From: CAIVVT01 sp963757265
GTDB lineage: Bacteria; Acidobacteriota; Terriglobia; Bryobacterales; Bryobacteraceae
Assembly: GCA_963757265.1 (NCBI GenBank)
Contig: CAVWRA010000006.1
Location: 620,001-684,000 of the forward strand
Length of the DNA stretch: 64,000 nt
Reading direction: 5' to 3'
In this document: in pieces, positions 17,601 to 25,301 of the stretch
Layout: every line of letters begins with the position of its first letter
How positions within the stretch are numbered: position 1 is the first letter of the stretch
Made by a program: the position numbers and the translations under genes
Notes under the pieces: generated by a model
Told to the model about the DNA's origin: nothing
Databases searched by the model: none
What the model saw: only the letters and a program-made list of their open reading frames with translations

Positions 17601-18674
17601 CGGCGCGCGGCGGGCGCGCCCCGGGCGGATGGAGGCAATGCGGATGACCGCGATATCGCCCGAGCCCTGGTTGAGCACGAGGGCGTATTGCTGGTCCGGC
17701 GTGATGACGATCGCGCCGGGCTCGACGCCCACGCCGGTGACGGCAACAACCTTCTGCGTGTCGATATCGAAGACCGTGACCGAGCCGGAGGCGGGACTCG
17801 AAACGAAGAGATAGCGCGGCTCCGCGGAGCAGGCCATCTGGCGGGGCATGCGGCCGCTCAACGAAGTGAGCCCGATCTCGGTGCGATAGGGATACACGAC
17901 CACCACGGCGTCGCGGCCTTCACCGGTGATGAACAACTGGCCGCCCTCGGCGCTCATGCACAGATGGTCGGGACGCAAGGCCAGGGGCAGTTCGGTCATG
18001 ATGCGGCGCGACGGCGTGTCGAAGACCCGCAACAGCGACTCGGCGGGGCAGGCCACCAGGGCCACGCGGCCGTCGCGGCGGAAACGAACCGCGGAGACGT
18101 CAACGCCGGCGTGGACGGGTTCGAAGGCCTTGCCCGCGGCGAGGTCGGCGAATTGGACCAACCCTCCCTCCAGGCAAGCGCAGGCCAGCGGCGCCTCGGG
18201 GGAGAGATCGAAGTCGAGGACCCGCGCGGCCAGGTTCACCTGCGGCCCGGGGCGCAGATTAGCGGCGCGCCAGGAGCGCAGTTTGGGCTCGCCGGCTGCA
18301 CTCCAGAGAAGGCCGCGCGGGTCCGCGCGGACGACCGGTGCGGCAGACCCGACGACAACCCGCGCCACGGACTTGCGTGAGGCGAGATCCACGCGTTCGA
18401 GAAGCGCCGAGCCAATGTCTGTAACGCCCGCGGCGAACGCGGCAGACCATTCGAGCGAGGAGTCGGGGAGCAGGGAGGAAGGCTGGCAGGAGAGCGGGAT
18501 GGTCTGCCGCAAGGCGAAAGCGAGGAGGTCCACGATGGCCAGAGCGCGTTCCCCAGCCAGGGCCACGCAGGCGATGCCGCGGAAGCCTTCGGCGCGCTTG
18601 CGGCGGCAGGCCGCAGCCGCGCCCAAGCCCGAGGCCAGGAATGCGCGGCGGGTCCAGGCGGGCGTCAGGCTCAT
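17532..18674 (-). CDS. Secreted beta-propeller protein with YVTN-type repeats
   Basis: From ATG 18674 the protein (380 residues) starts TRRAFLASGLGAAAAC, which resembles a Tat signal ending in a possible lipobox (AAAAC). The body is a run of beta-propeller blades: FVSSPASGSVTVFDIDTQKV and VLNQGSGDIAVIRI match YVTN-like repeats near the C-terminus, and earlier segments such as VRFRRDGRVALVACP read the same way. These proteins often bind ligands or partners or carry a redox cofactor, but no cofactor motif is evident. The longer frame to 18749 lacks a credible start. The 3' end overlaps the convergent GH-A-like gene by 69 bp. Confidence 0.72.
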   Translation of the reverse strand: MSLTPAWTRRAFLASGLGAAAACRRKRAEGFRGIACVALAGERALAIVDLLAFALRQTIPLSCQPSSLLPDSSLEWSAAFAAGVTDIGSALLERVDLASRKSVARVVVGSAAPVVRADPRGLLWSAAGEPKLRSWRAANLRPGPQVNLAARVLDFDLSPEAPLACACLEGGLVQFADLAAGKAFEPVHAGVDVSAVRFRRDGRVALVACPAESLLRVFDTPSRRIMTELPLALRPDHLCMSAEGGQLFITGEGRDAVVVVYPYRTEIGLTSLSGRMPRQMACSAEPRYLFVSSPASGSVTVFDIDTQKVVAVTGVGVEPGAIVITPDQQYALVLNQGSGDIAVIRIASIRPGRARRAPLFTMIPVGGRPVAAFVRSGVYA

Positions 18675-18682
18675 GCGGAGAA

Positions 18683-18955
18683 TCAAAGAAAGGCCATGGT
18701 CTTGATGCCGGAGATGTCGAAGCGCTTGCGGCAGCGCATCTGCTTGCACATCGCCTTGTCGTCGATCAACACCATGTAGCTCTGCGCCTTTTGGAACTTG
18801 GCGCGATCGCGCTCATCGGCGCCGGGGGGCAGGCGGTCCTTCTTGGTCCGCACCAGCCACTTCAATTCGTGCTCGTCGGTGGCGCGGCAGAACGGGCACG
18901 TGAGGCGGATGTTCCGCGTCGCTTGCGATTCGGTGTAGAACTGGCGCTCGTCCAC
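18683..18955 (-). CDS. Small conserved zinc-ribbon-like protein
   Basis: About 90 residues can be read from GTG 18955 (VDERQFYTES); GTG 18979 is an alternative, and the longest frame needs a TTG at 19042. The protein has CPFC in its first third and CKQMRCRKRFDISG near the end, giving two Cys pairs that could hold zinc. Between them lies a conserved-looking basic and hydrophobic part (ELKWLVRTKKDRLPPG). I do not recognise a named family. It sits eight bases downstream of nothing else on its strand and ends nine bases before the start of the beta-propeller gene, so the two may share a transcript. It is divergent from mreB. Confidence 0.6.
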   Translation of the reverse strand: MDERQFYTESQATRNIRLTCPFCRATDEHELKWLVRTKKDRLPPGADERDRAKFQKAQSYMVLIDDKAMCKQMRCRKRFDISGIKTMAFL

Positions 18956-19229
18956 GGTGGCCGCTTCCCAGACTACCACCCGCCGCGCCGTGTGGGACGG
19001 CGGGGTGCATATTGGCCTGCGGCGAGGCCTGCCGCGGAGCAACCGGCCGGACCTCAGACGAGCCTGGGAAGATGCGGAGAATCAACGTGTTAGAAACATT
19101 CCGGCAAATAGACAAGGGGCGGATATGCTACGCTCGAAGGGAGTCCGGGATGGCGGCTCCAACGCCTCAGCAGGCGTGGAATCGGAGCCGGCCGGCCTCG
19201 GAAGACGCAGGAGTTTCCCACAAGCCGCG

Positions 19230-20255
19230 ATGAGCATCCGTTCGTTGTTCAGCCTGTTTTCATCCGACCTGGCGATCGATCTGGGTACGGCCAATACGCT
19301 GGTCTATGCCCGCGGCAAGGGGATTGTGGTGAACGAACCCTCGATTGTCGCAATGAACAAGAACAACGGCGAAGTCGAGGCGGTCGGCAAGGAAGCGAAA
19401 GAGATGCTCGGCCGCACGCCGGGCAACATCGTCGCCATCCGGCCGATGAAGGACGGCGTGATCGCCGACTTCAAAGTCACCGAGCGGATGCTGAATTACT
19501 TCATCCACAAGGCGCACGGGCGCAAGGTGCTGGTGCATCCGCGCATCATCATCGGCGTGCCCAGCGAGATCACGCAGGTGGAGAAGCGGGCGGTGATCGA
19601 TTCGGCCTACCGCGCCAAGGCGAGCGAGGTGCACCTGGTGGAGCAGGCCATGGTGGCAGCGATCGGCGCGGGCCTGCCGATTACGGAACCGTCGGGCAAC
19701 ATGATTGTGGATATCGGCGGAGGCACCACCGACGTGGCGGTGATCTCGCTGTCGGGCATCGTCTACTCGCGCTCGGTGCGCATCGCGGGCAACGAGATGG
19801 ACGACGCGATCATGCAGTACCTGAAGCGCAAATACAACCTGCTGATCGGGGAGCGCACGGCGGAGCAGATCAAGATCCAGATCGGCAGCGCGTTCAAGCT
19901 GGACAAGCCGTTGACGATGGAGGTCAAGGGACGCAATCTGATCGAGGGCGTTCCGAAGACCGTTCTGGTCGGCGACGAAGAGATTCGCGAGGCGCTGATG
20001 GAGCCGGTGGCGACGATCATGAACGCCATCCGGGTGGCGCTGGAGCGGACGCCGCCGGAGCTGAGCGCCGACATCAGCGACCGCGGTATTGTCCTGACCG
20101 GCGGAGGAGCGCTTCTGAAAAACCTGGACCGCCGGATTCGCGAAGAGACCGGCTTGCCCGTTTCAATCGCCGAGGACCCGCTGGCCTCGGTGGTGCTGGG
20201 AACGGGGCGCATGCTGACCGACTTCAGATTATTGCGCCGGATCGCGATCGAGTAG
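19230..20255 (+). CDS. mreB: Rod shape-determining protein MreB
   Basis: The protein (341 residues) is the bacterial actin that steers lateral peptidoglycan synthesis along the inner membrane. Actin-fold motifs are plain: phosphate 1 loop DLAIDLGTANTLVY, connect and phosphate 2 VDIGGGTTDVAV, and the adenosine motif VLTGGGALLKNLD. The N-terminal SIRSLFSLFSSD may act as the membrane-binding helix. The frame stays open upstream to 18957, but ATG 19230 begins the conserved protein. A leader of about 270 bp precedes it. It heads the run mreC, mreD, mrdA, rodA, with 37 bp to mreC. Confidence 0.98.
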   Translation: MSIRSLFSLFSSDLAIDLGTANTLVYARGKGIVVNEPSIVAMNKNNGEVEAVGKEAKEMLGRTPGNIVAIRPMKDGVIADFKVTERMLNYFIHKAHGRKVLVHPRIIIGVPSEITQVEKRAVIDSAYRAKASEVHLVEQAMVAAIGAGLPITEPSGNMIVDIGGGTTDVAVISLSGIVYSRSVRIAGNEMDDAIMQYLKRKYNLLIGERTAEQIKIQIGSAFKLDKPLTMEVKGRNLIEGVPKTVLVGDEEIREALMEPVATIMNAIRVALERTPPELSADISDRGIVLTGGGALLKNLDRRIREETGLPVSIAEDPLASVVLGTGRMLTDFRLLRRIAIE

Positions 20256-20292
20256 ACTCACCGCGCGGCCGGGCGTCGCAGGCGTTGTTCTC

Positions 20293-21465
20293 ATGGATGG
20301 GCTGTTCAGCCGATACCGCAATCTGAGCGCCTTGCTGGCGCTGCTCGCGGGACAGTTGCTGCTGCTGGCCTGGCAGATCAAGGGCGATGGCGAAACGCGG
20401 CTGATCCGAGTGTGGGCGGTGACGGCCGTGACTCCGGTAATGCGCGGCCTGGAGGCCGCGCGCGGCGGTGCCGGCGGGGTGGCGCAGCGCTGGTTCATGG
20501 CCGGCGCGCTGGAGTCGGAAAACGCGCGGCTGAGGCGCCGGACCGCCGAACTCGAAGTTCGCAACCAGCTTCTGGCGGAACAGTTGCAGCAGGCGGGCCG
20601 GGCCCAGGCGCTGCTCGCATTCCGCAGTCAATTGAGTTCGCGCAGCTTGCCGGCCAGCATTCTGGGAAGCGCGCCGGGCGTGCAGACGGGCGTGTTTTTC
20701 CTGGACCGCGGATCGCCGGATGGCGTCCAGCGCGGGATGGCGGTGGTGACGGGCGACGGGATCGCGGGCGTGGTCGTGGCGGCGTACCCCTCCGCATCGC
20801 TGATGATGCTGGCCAACAGCCAGGGCTTCGCGGCCAGCGTCATCTCGCAGAAGCACCGGACACCCGGACTGCTCAAGGGCGACGGCAGTTCGTGCCACGT
20901 GGAAGGAATCCGCAACGAGCAGCCGCTGGACGAGGGGGAGTGGTTTTACACCAGCGGCGACGACCGGATTTTCCCGCGCGGATTGCGGGTTGGTGAGGCG
21001 CGCAACGTGCGCAACGGCGCCGGGGGCAAGGAGGTCGAGGTGCGGCCCGCGGCGCTGGATCGCGACGTCTCCGAAGTGCTGATCCTCGTGGACGCGGTGC
21101 ACGGGCAGATTCCCGACCTGGCGATACCCCCGCAGCCCGAGGTCCAGGTGCTGCCGCCGCCGGAGGGTGCGCGCGAGGGCGAGGCGGCCGCGGTTGCCGT
21201 GCCGGCCGGCGGGGAAACTCCGATGCCCAGAACCGACGCCGATCGCATGAAGGAGCGCTACCAGCGAATCATTGAGGGGCAGGGCATTCAGATCGGCGTG
21301 ACGCCGTACCGGGCGCCGGATTTCAATCGCCAGCCGGCTGCACAGACGCCCGCGCCGGTTGTCCGGCCACCGGGAGAATCGCCCGCGCCCGGCGGGCCGG
21401 CCGCGCCGAAAGAGGCGCCCAAGCGCGTTCCGGCAACGCCGCCCGCGGCCGAGGAGCCGCGATGA
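20293..21465 (+). CDS. mreC: Rod shape-determining protein MreC
   Basis: MreC (390 residues) is a periplasmic scaffold that activates the elongasome. It has one N-terminal membrane segment (LSALLALLAGQLLLLAW), then a coiled coil (ESENARLRRRTAELEVRNQLLAEQLQQ), then the beta-barrel pair beginning ASILGSAPGV with the usual GMAVVTGDGIAGVVV. After about residue 280 there is a proline/alanine-rich tail of about 110 residues that is longer than in well-studied MreC proteins and looks disordered. The stop overlaps mreD (ATGA at 21462-21465). Confidence 0.95.
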   Translation: MDGLFSRYRNLSALLALLAGQLLLLAWQIKGDGETRLIRVWAVTAVTPVMRGLEAARGGAGGVAQRWFMAGALESENARLRRRTAELEVRNQLLAEQLQQAGRAQALLAFRSQLSSRSLPASILGSAPGVQTGVFFLDRGSPDGVQRGMAVVTGDGIAGVVVAAYPSASLMMLANSQGFAASVISQKHRTPGLLKGDGSSCHVEGIRNEQPLDEGEWFYTSGDDRIFPRGLRVGEARNVRNGAGGKEVEVRPAALDRDVSEVLILVDAVHGQIPDLAIPPQPEVQVLPPPEGAREGEAAAVAVPAGGETPMPRTDADRMKERYQRIIEGQGIQIGVTPYRAPDFNRQPAAQTPAPVVRPPGESPAPGGPAAPKEAPKRVPATPPAAEEPR

Positions 21466-21998
21466 CGGAATTCGAGAGCTCCACCACGCACATTCCGCCG
21501 GACCGGTTGCGGGTGTGGAGTTTCCACCCGGCGACTTGGCTGCTGGTTCCGCTGGCGGCGATTCTGTTCCAGGTTTACGTGCCGCGGTTCCTGAGCTATC
21601 TCTCGTATCTTGAATTGCCGCTTCTGGTGACGGTCTACTTTTCCCTGATGCGGAGGAATCCGCCCGCCGGAGCGCTGACGGGGTGCCTGATCGGGCTGGC
21701 GCAGGATGCGCTGTCGCAGCACTACCTGGGGCTGAACGGCATCGCCAAGACGGTGATCGGCTACTCGGCGGCCAGCATCAGCCTGCGCTTTGACGTCAAC
21801 AATGCGGGGCTGCGGTTCCTGCTGGGCTTCAGCTTCTTCGCGGCGCACCAGGTGATTTTGTGGGTCCTGTCGCGGTCGTTGCTCGGCGCACCGGAGATGC
21901 TGCACGTGCCGCAGATGATCATCGCGGCGCTTCTGAACGCAGCGGTGGCGCTGCCGCTGTTTCAGGTGTTGGATAGACTGAAAGCGGAGGCGCGGTGA
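21462..21998 (+). CDS. mreD: Rod shape-determining protein MreD
   Basis: This 178-residue integral membrane protein has five or six hydrophobic segments, including WLLVPLAAILFQVYV and LLVTVYFSLM. The pattern of short loops around GCLIGLAQDALSQHYLGLNGIAK is typical of MreD, where a conserved D-x-LS-x-LGLN stretch links two helices. It belongs to the elongasome with MreC and PBP2. It starts at ATG 21462, overlapping the mreC stop, and is followed 21 bp later by mrdA. Sequence conservation in this family is low, so position in the operon is a main argument. Confidence 0.92.
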   Translation: MTEFESSTTHIPPDRLRVWSFHPATWLLVPLAAILFQVYVPRFLSYLSYLELPLLVTVYFSLMRRNPPAGALTGCLIGLAQDALSQHYLGLNGIAKTVIGYSAASISLRFDVNNAGLRFLLGFSFFAAHQVILWVLSRSLLGAPEMLHVPQMIIAALLNAAVALPLFQVLDRLKAEAR

Positions 21999-22019
21999 TC
22001 CGTTGCGCGCCCAGCCGAA

Positions 22020-23930
22020 GTGAGCAGAATCCCCGAGGACCGCGAACACGAAGCGCCGAAAGTCTCGCACCTGGTGCGCAACGACACCAACTTTGGCGCG
22101 GTGCAGGTCGCGATTTTCCAATACCTGACCGTGGCGGTGTTCGTCTTTCTGCTGGCGGGCTACTGGGACCTGCAGGTGCGAAACGAGAGCCTGTATAACA
22201 CCAAGGCGCTCCAAAACCAGATCAAATCCCTCCCGATGCCGGCGCCGCGCGGCCGCATCCTGGACCGCGACGGGCGGGTGATTGTCGACAACCACGACTC
22301 TTACCGGCTGGTGCTGTCGCGCGAGAACCTGCGCGAAGAGCACATCGTGCCGATTGCGCAGGGTCTCGATCTCGACGCGGACGACCTGGAGACGCTGGTG
22401 CGCCGGTATGACAAGCGGCCCAGCTATTACACGATCCCGGTGAAGGAAGAGCTGACGCCGGGGGAACTGGCGTTTGTCGAGGCGCACCGCAACGCGCAGA
22501 TGTTCCCCGAGATGGAGCTGATCAAGTCGCAATTCCGGCTCTACCCGCAGGGCGGGTTTGCATCGCACCTGATCGGCTACGTGGGCGAAATCAGCGACGC
22601 CGAGTTGAACTCGCCCGAGTGGGCCAGCCACAATCCGGGCGACCTGATCGGCAAGATGGGGGTCGAGCGCGCCTACAACGAGATCCTGACCGGCGTCAAC
22701 GGGCAGCGGCAGGTGGTGGTGGACAACCGCATGAACACGCGCCAGGTGCTGGGAGTGAAGCCCGCGGTGCCGGGCAAGGACCTGCGCCTGACCATCGATC
22801 TGGACCTGCAGACGGTGGCCGAGCTGGCGATGGAAGGGCGGCGCGGGGCGGTGGTGGCGATCGTGCCGGCCACCGGCGCAGTGCTGGCGCTGGTTTCCAC
22901 GCCGGGCTACGATCCGAATCACTTCGTGGGGCGCATCAATTCACGCGAGTGGAAGGCTCTGACCGAGGACCCCAATAAGCCGTTGTTCAACCGGGCGCTG
23001 CAGTCGCAACTGGCGCCGGGATCGACGTTCAAGCCGATTGTGGCGCTGGCGGGGCTGGAAACAGGAGCTATCGACGAGAATTTCGAGATCCACTGCGCCG
23101 GCGGCGCGGCTTTCTTCGGCCGCTTTTTCAAATGCCACAAGAAGGGCGGGCATGGGGCCGTCACCTTACATAAAGGCATCACCCAGAGCTGCGACGTCTA
23201 TTTCTACAACGTCGGCCTGAGAACCGGCATCGACAACATCGCCAAGTACGCCGAGATGGCGGGCTACGGCAGAAAGACGGGCATCGAGCTGCCGGGGGAG
23301 AAGGAGGGCGTAGTGCCCTCGACGGCGTGGAAGATCCGCACCTTCCGCGAGAAGTGGTACGAGGGCGAGACGGTCAGCGTGGCCATCGGTCAGGGAGCCA
23401 CTACCATCACGCCGCTGCAACTGGCTTACGCCTACAGCGGGCTGGTGAACAAGGGCGTGTGGATGCGCCCGCATCTCGTGGAAGATGGGCGGCAGCCGCA
23501 GGTGGACCATACCGCGGCGATTAGTCCGTTGAACCTCGGGAAAGTGCTGGACGGTATGTGCGGGGTGGTCAACGAGGGCGGCACGGGCGCCTCGGCGCGG
23601 CTGCCGGATATCGTTCTTTGCGGCAAGACGGGCTCCTCGCAGCGCGCCTCCAACGATTTCCTGAAGACCAGGAAGGGCGAGGAGCAGTTCAAGGACGACG
23701 CCTGGTTCGTCGGTTTCGCCTCGCGCGACAATCCGGAAATCGTGGTTGCCGCCCTGTTCGAAAACGGCGTGCACGGCAATTTCGCCGCGCCGATCGTGCG
23801 CGACGTCATCAAGGCGTACTACGACAAGCAGCGCCGCCGGCAACAAACCGGCCCGCCGCCCAGCCTCTCCGCGGCGCTGTCGCTGGCCGGGCCCGCGCCG
23901 GCAACGCCGGTCGGGACAAAGGCGCGCTGA
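22020..23930 (+). CDS. mrdA: Penicillin-binding protein 2 (elongasome transpeptidase)
   Basis: The 636-residue class B PBP crosslinks peptidoglycan during elongation. After one membrane segment (YLTVAVFVFLLAGYW) comes the dimerisation/pedestal domain with RGRILDRDGR. The transpeptidase domain follows, with SxxK as STFK (Ser 335, Lys 338), the SxN box as SCD in TQSCDVYFYN, and the KTG box in CGKTGSS. SCD is the usual form in PBP2. The start is GTG 22020 with no strong Shine-Dalgarno. It ends four bases before rodA, its glycosyltransferase partner. Confidence 0.96.
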   Translation: MSRIPEDREHEAPKVSHLVRNDTNFGAVQVAIFQYLTVAVFVFLLAGYWDLQVRNESLYNTKALQNQIKSLPMPAPRGRILDRDGRVIVDNHDSYRLVLSRENLREEHIVPIAQGLDLDADDLETLVRRYDKRPSYYTIPVKEELTPGELAFVEAHRNAQMFPEMELIKSQFRLYPQGGFASHLIGYVGEISDAELNSPEWASHNPGDLIGKMGVERAYNEILTGVNGQRQVVVDNRMNTRQVLGVKPAVPGKDLRLTIDLDLQTVAELAMEGRRGAVVAIVPATGAVLALVSTPGYDPNHFVGRINSREWKALTEDPNKPLFNRALQSQLAPGSTFKPIVALAGLETGAIDENFEIHCAGGAAFFGRFFKCHKKGGHGAVTLHKGITQSCDVYFYNVGLRTGIDNIAKYAEMAGYGRKTGIELPGEKEGVVPSTAWKIRTFREKWYEGETVSVAIGQGATTITPLQLAYAYSGLVNKGVWMRPHLVEDGRQPQVDHTAAISPLNLGKVLDGMCGVVNEGGTGASARLPDIVLCGKTGSSQRASNDFLKTRKGEEQFKDDAWFVGFASRDNPEIVVAALFENGVHGNFAAPIVRDVIKAYYDKQRRRQQTGPPPSLSAALSLAGPAPATPVGTKAR

Positions 23931-23934
23931 GCCG

Positions 23935-25020
23935 ATGCCAGCCGTACGCTATCGCGTCTTCCGGGATCTGGATTGGCCGATGCTGCTGGTGGCGCTGGCG
24001 ATCTGCGCGCTGGGCATTCTGCAGATCTACTCCGCGACCCACGGCACGCCGTGGATGAAGCAGGCGGTGTGGCTGGGCGGCGGTCTGTTCCTGATGTGGC
24101 TGCTGGCGCGCGTGGATTACCACAACCTGCTGAGCCAGGTGCCGGTGCTGTACGGCATCGCGCTGGCTCTGCTGGTGCTGACCCTGGTGGCGGGCAGTTA
24201 CACGGGCGGATCGAAGCGCTGGATTGCGCTCCCCCTGGGCTTTCGCTTTCAGGCGGCTGAGGTCGGCAAAGTGGTGATAGTATTGCTAGTAGCCCGCTAT
24301 CTGTCCGAGTTGCGCAGCGACCGGCTGGAGTGGGGGGATCTGGCTAAACTCGGCCTGCTGGTCGGTGTTCCAGCGGGGCTGGTTTTAGCGGAGCCGGACC
24401 TGGGGACGACGCTGACGTATGTCTCCGTTCTGGCGATGGGTATCTTTTTCGGTGGTGTCCAGTGGCGGCATCTGCTGGTGATTGTATTGATTACATTGGT
24501 GTTGCTGCCATGTGGCTGGTATTTGGCGAAGGATTACCAGAAGGCCCGGGTGTTGACGTTCCTCGATCCGATGAGGGACCCGATGCGCAGCGGCTACCAG
24601 GTGATCCAGTCGAAAATTGCGGTGGGCGCCGGTGGCATCTGGGGTAAGGGAGTCGCGCGCGGCTCTCAGACACAGCTCCGCTTCCTGCCGGTGGCGTATA
24701 CGGATTTCGTGATCTCGGCGTTTGCCGAGGAGCACGGTTTTGTGGGGATTTTGGTCTTGTTCGGGCTGTATTTTCTGCTTTTGATGCAGATCGTGCAAAA
24801 TGCACAGAGAGCCCCGGACCGGGCCGGGATGCTCATATGTATGGGCGTGGCTACACTGCTACTGTTTCACCTGCTGGTGAATGCGGGCATGGCGGTGGGT
24901 CGCATGCCGACGACCGGCATTCCGCTCCCTCTGATGAGTTACGGAGGGTCGAGCATGATGTCGGTGTTTGCGATGCTGGGGCTGGTGAACAATGTCCGGC
25001 TCCGGCGGTTTGGTACGTGA
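23935..25020 (+). CDS. rodA: RodA peptidoglycan glycosyltransferase (SEDS family)
   Basis: RodA (361 residues) polymerises lipid II with PBP2. About ten hydrophobic segments are visible. SEDS motifs include the region GGSKRWIALPLGFRFQAAEVGK with the conserved QPAE/QAAE element, EPDLGTTLTY, and the C-terminal TTGIPLPLMSYGGSSMM. The frame is open further upstream inside mrdA, but ATG 23935, directly after the mrdA stop, matches the family N-terminus (FRDLDWPMLLVALAICALGI). It is the last member of the mre-type cluster before the 281-bp gap ahead of the RNase gene. Confidence 0.96.
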   Translation: MPAVRYRVFRDLDWPMLLVALAICALGILQIYSATHGTPWMKQAVWLGGGLFLMWLLARVDYHNLLSQVPVLYGIALALLVLTLVAGSYTGGSKRWIALPLGFRFQAAEVGKVVIVLLVARYLSELRSDRLEWGDLAKLGLLVGVPAGLVLAEPDLGTTLTYVSVLAMGIFFGGVQWRHLLVIVLITLVLLPCGWYLAKDYQKARVLTFLDPMRDPMRSGYQVIQSKIAVGAGGIWGKGVARGSQTQLRFLPVAYTDFVISAFAEEHGFVGILVLFGLYFLLLMQIVQNAQRAPDRAGMLICMGVATLLLFHLLVNAGMAVGRMPTTGIPLPLMSYGGSSMMSVFAMLGLVNNVRLRRFGT

Positions 25021-25301
25021 AGCGATGTTGAGTGCGCGGCCGGTTGGGAAGTCCTTCCGGTGCCAGGTGTCCAATCCAAGGGTTTGCCGAACGCGGCCGG
25101 CAATTGCGCGCCGCGCCCCCGGGGAGATCGAGATTACAAATCGCCTCGCCCGGGAGGAACAACAGGTTTATTGACTGGACCCGAGCCGCCTCTGGATGTA
25201 TTGCGCAAGGTCGCGAGCTCCGGAGCGGCCCGACAGATGCCCGGCACGGTCGCTCCCGCCCCGCTCCACTCGGTGATCGCTCACCCGAGCGGAGGTTCTA
25301 A

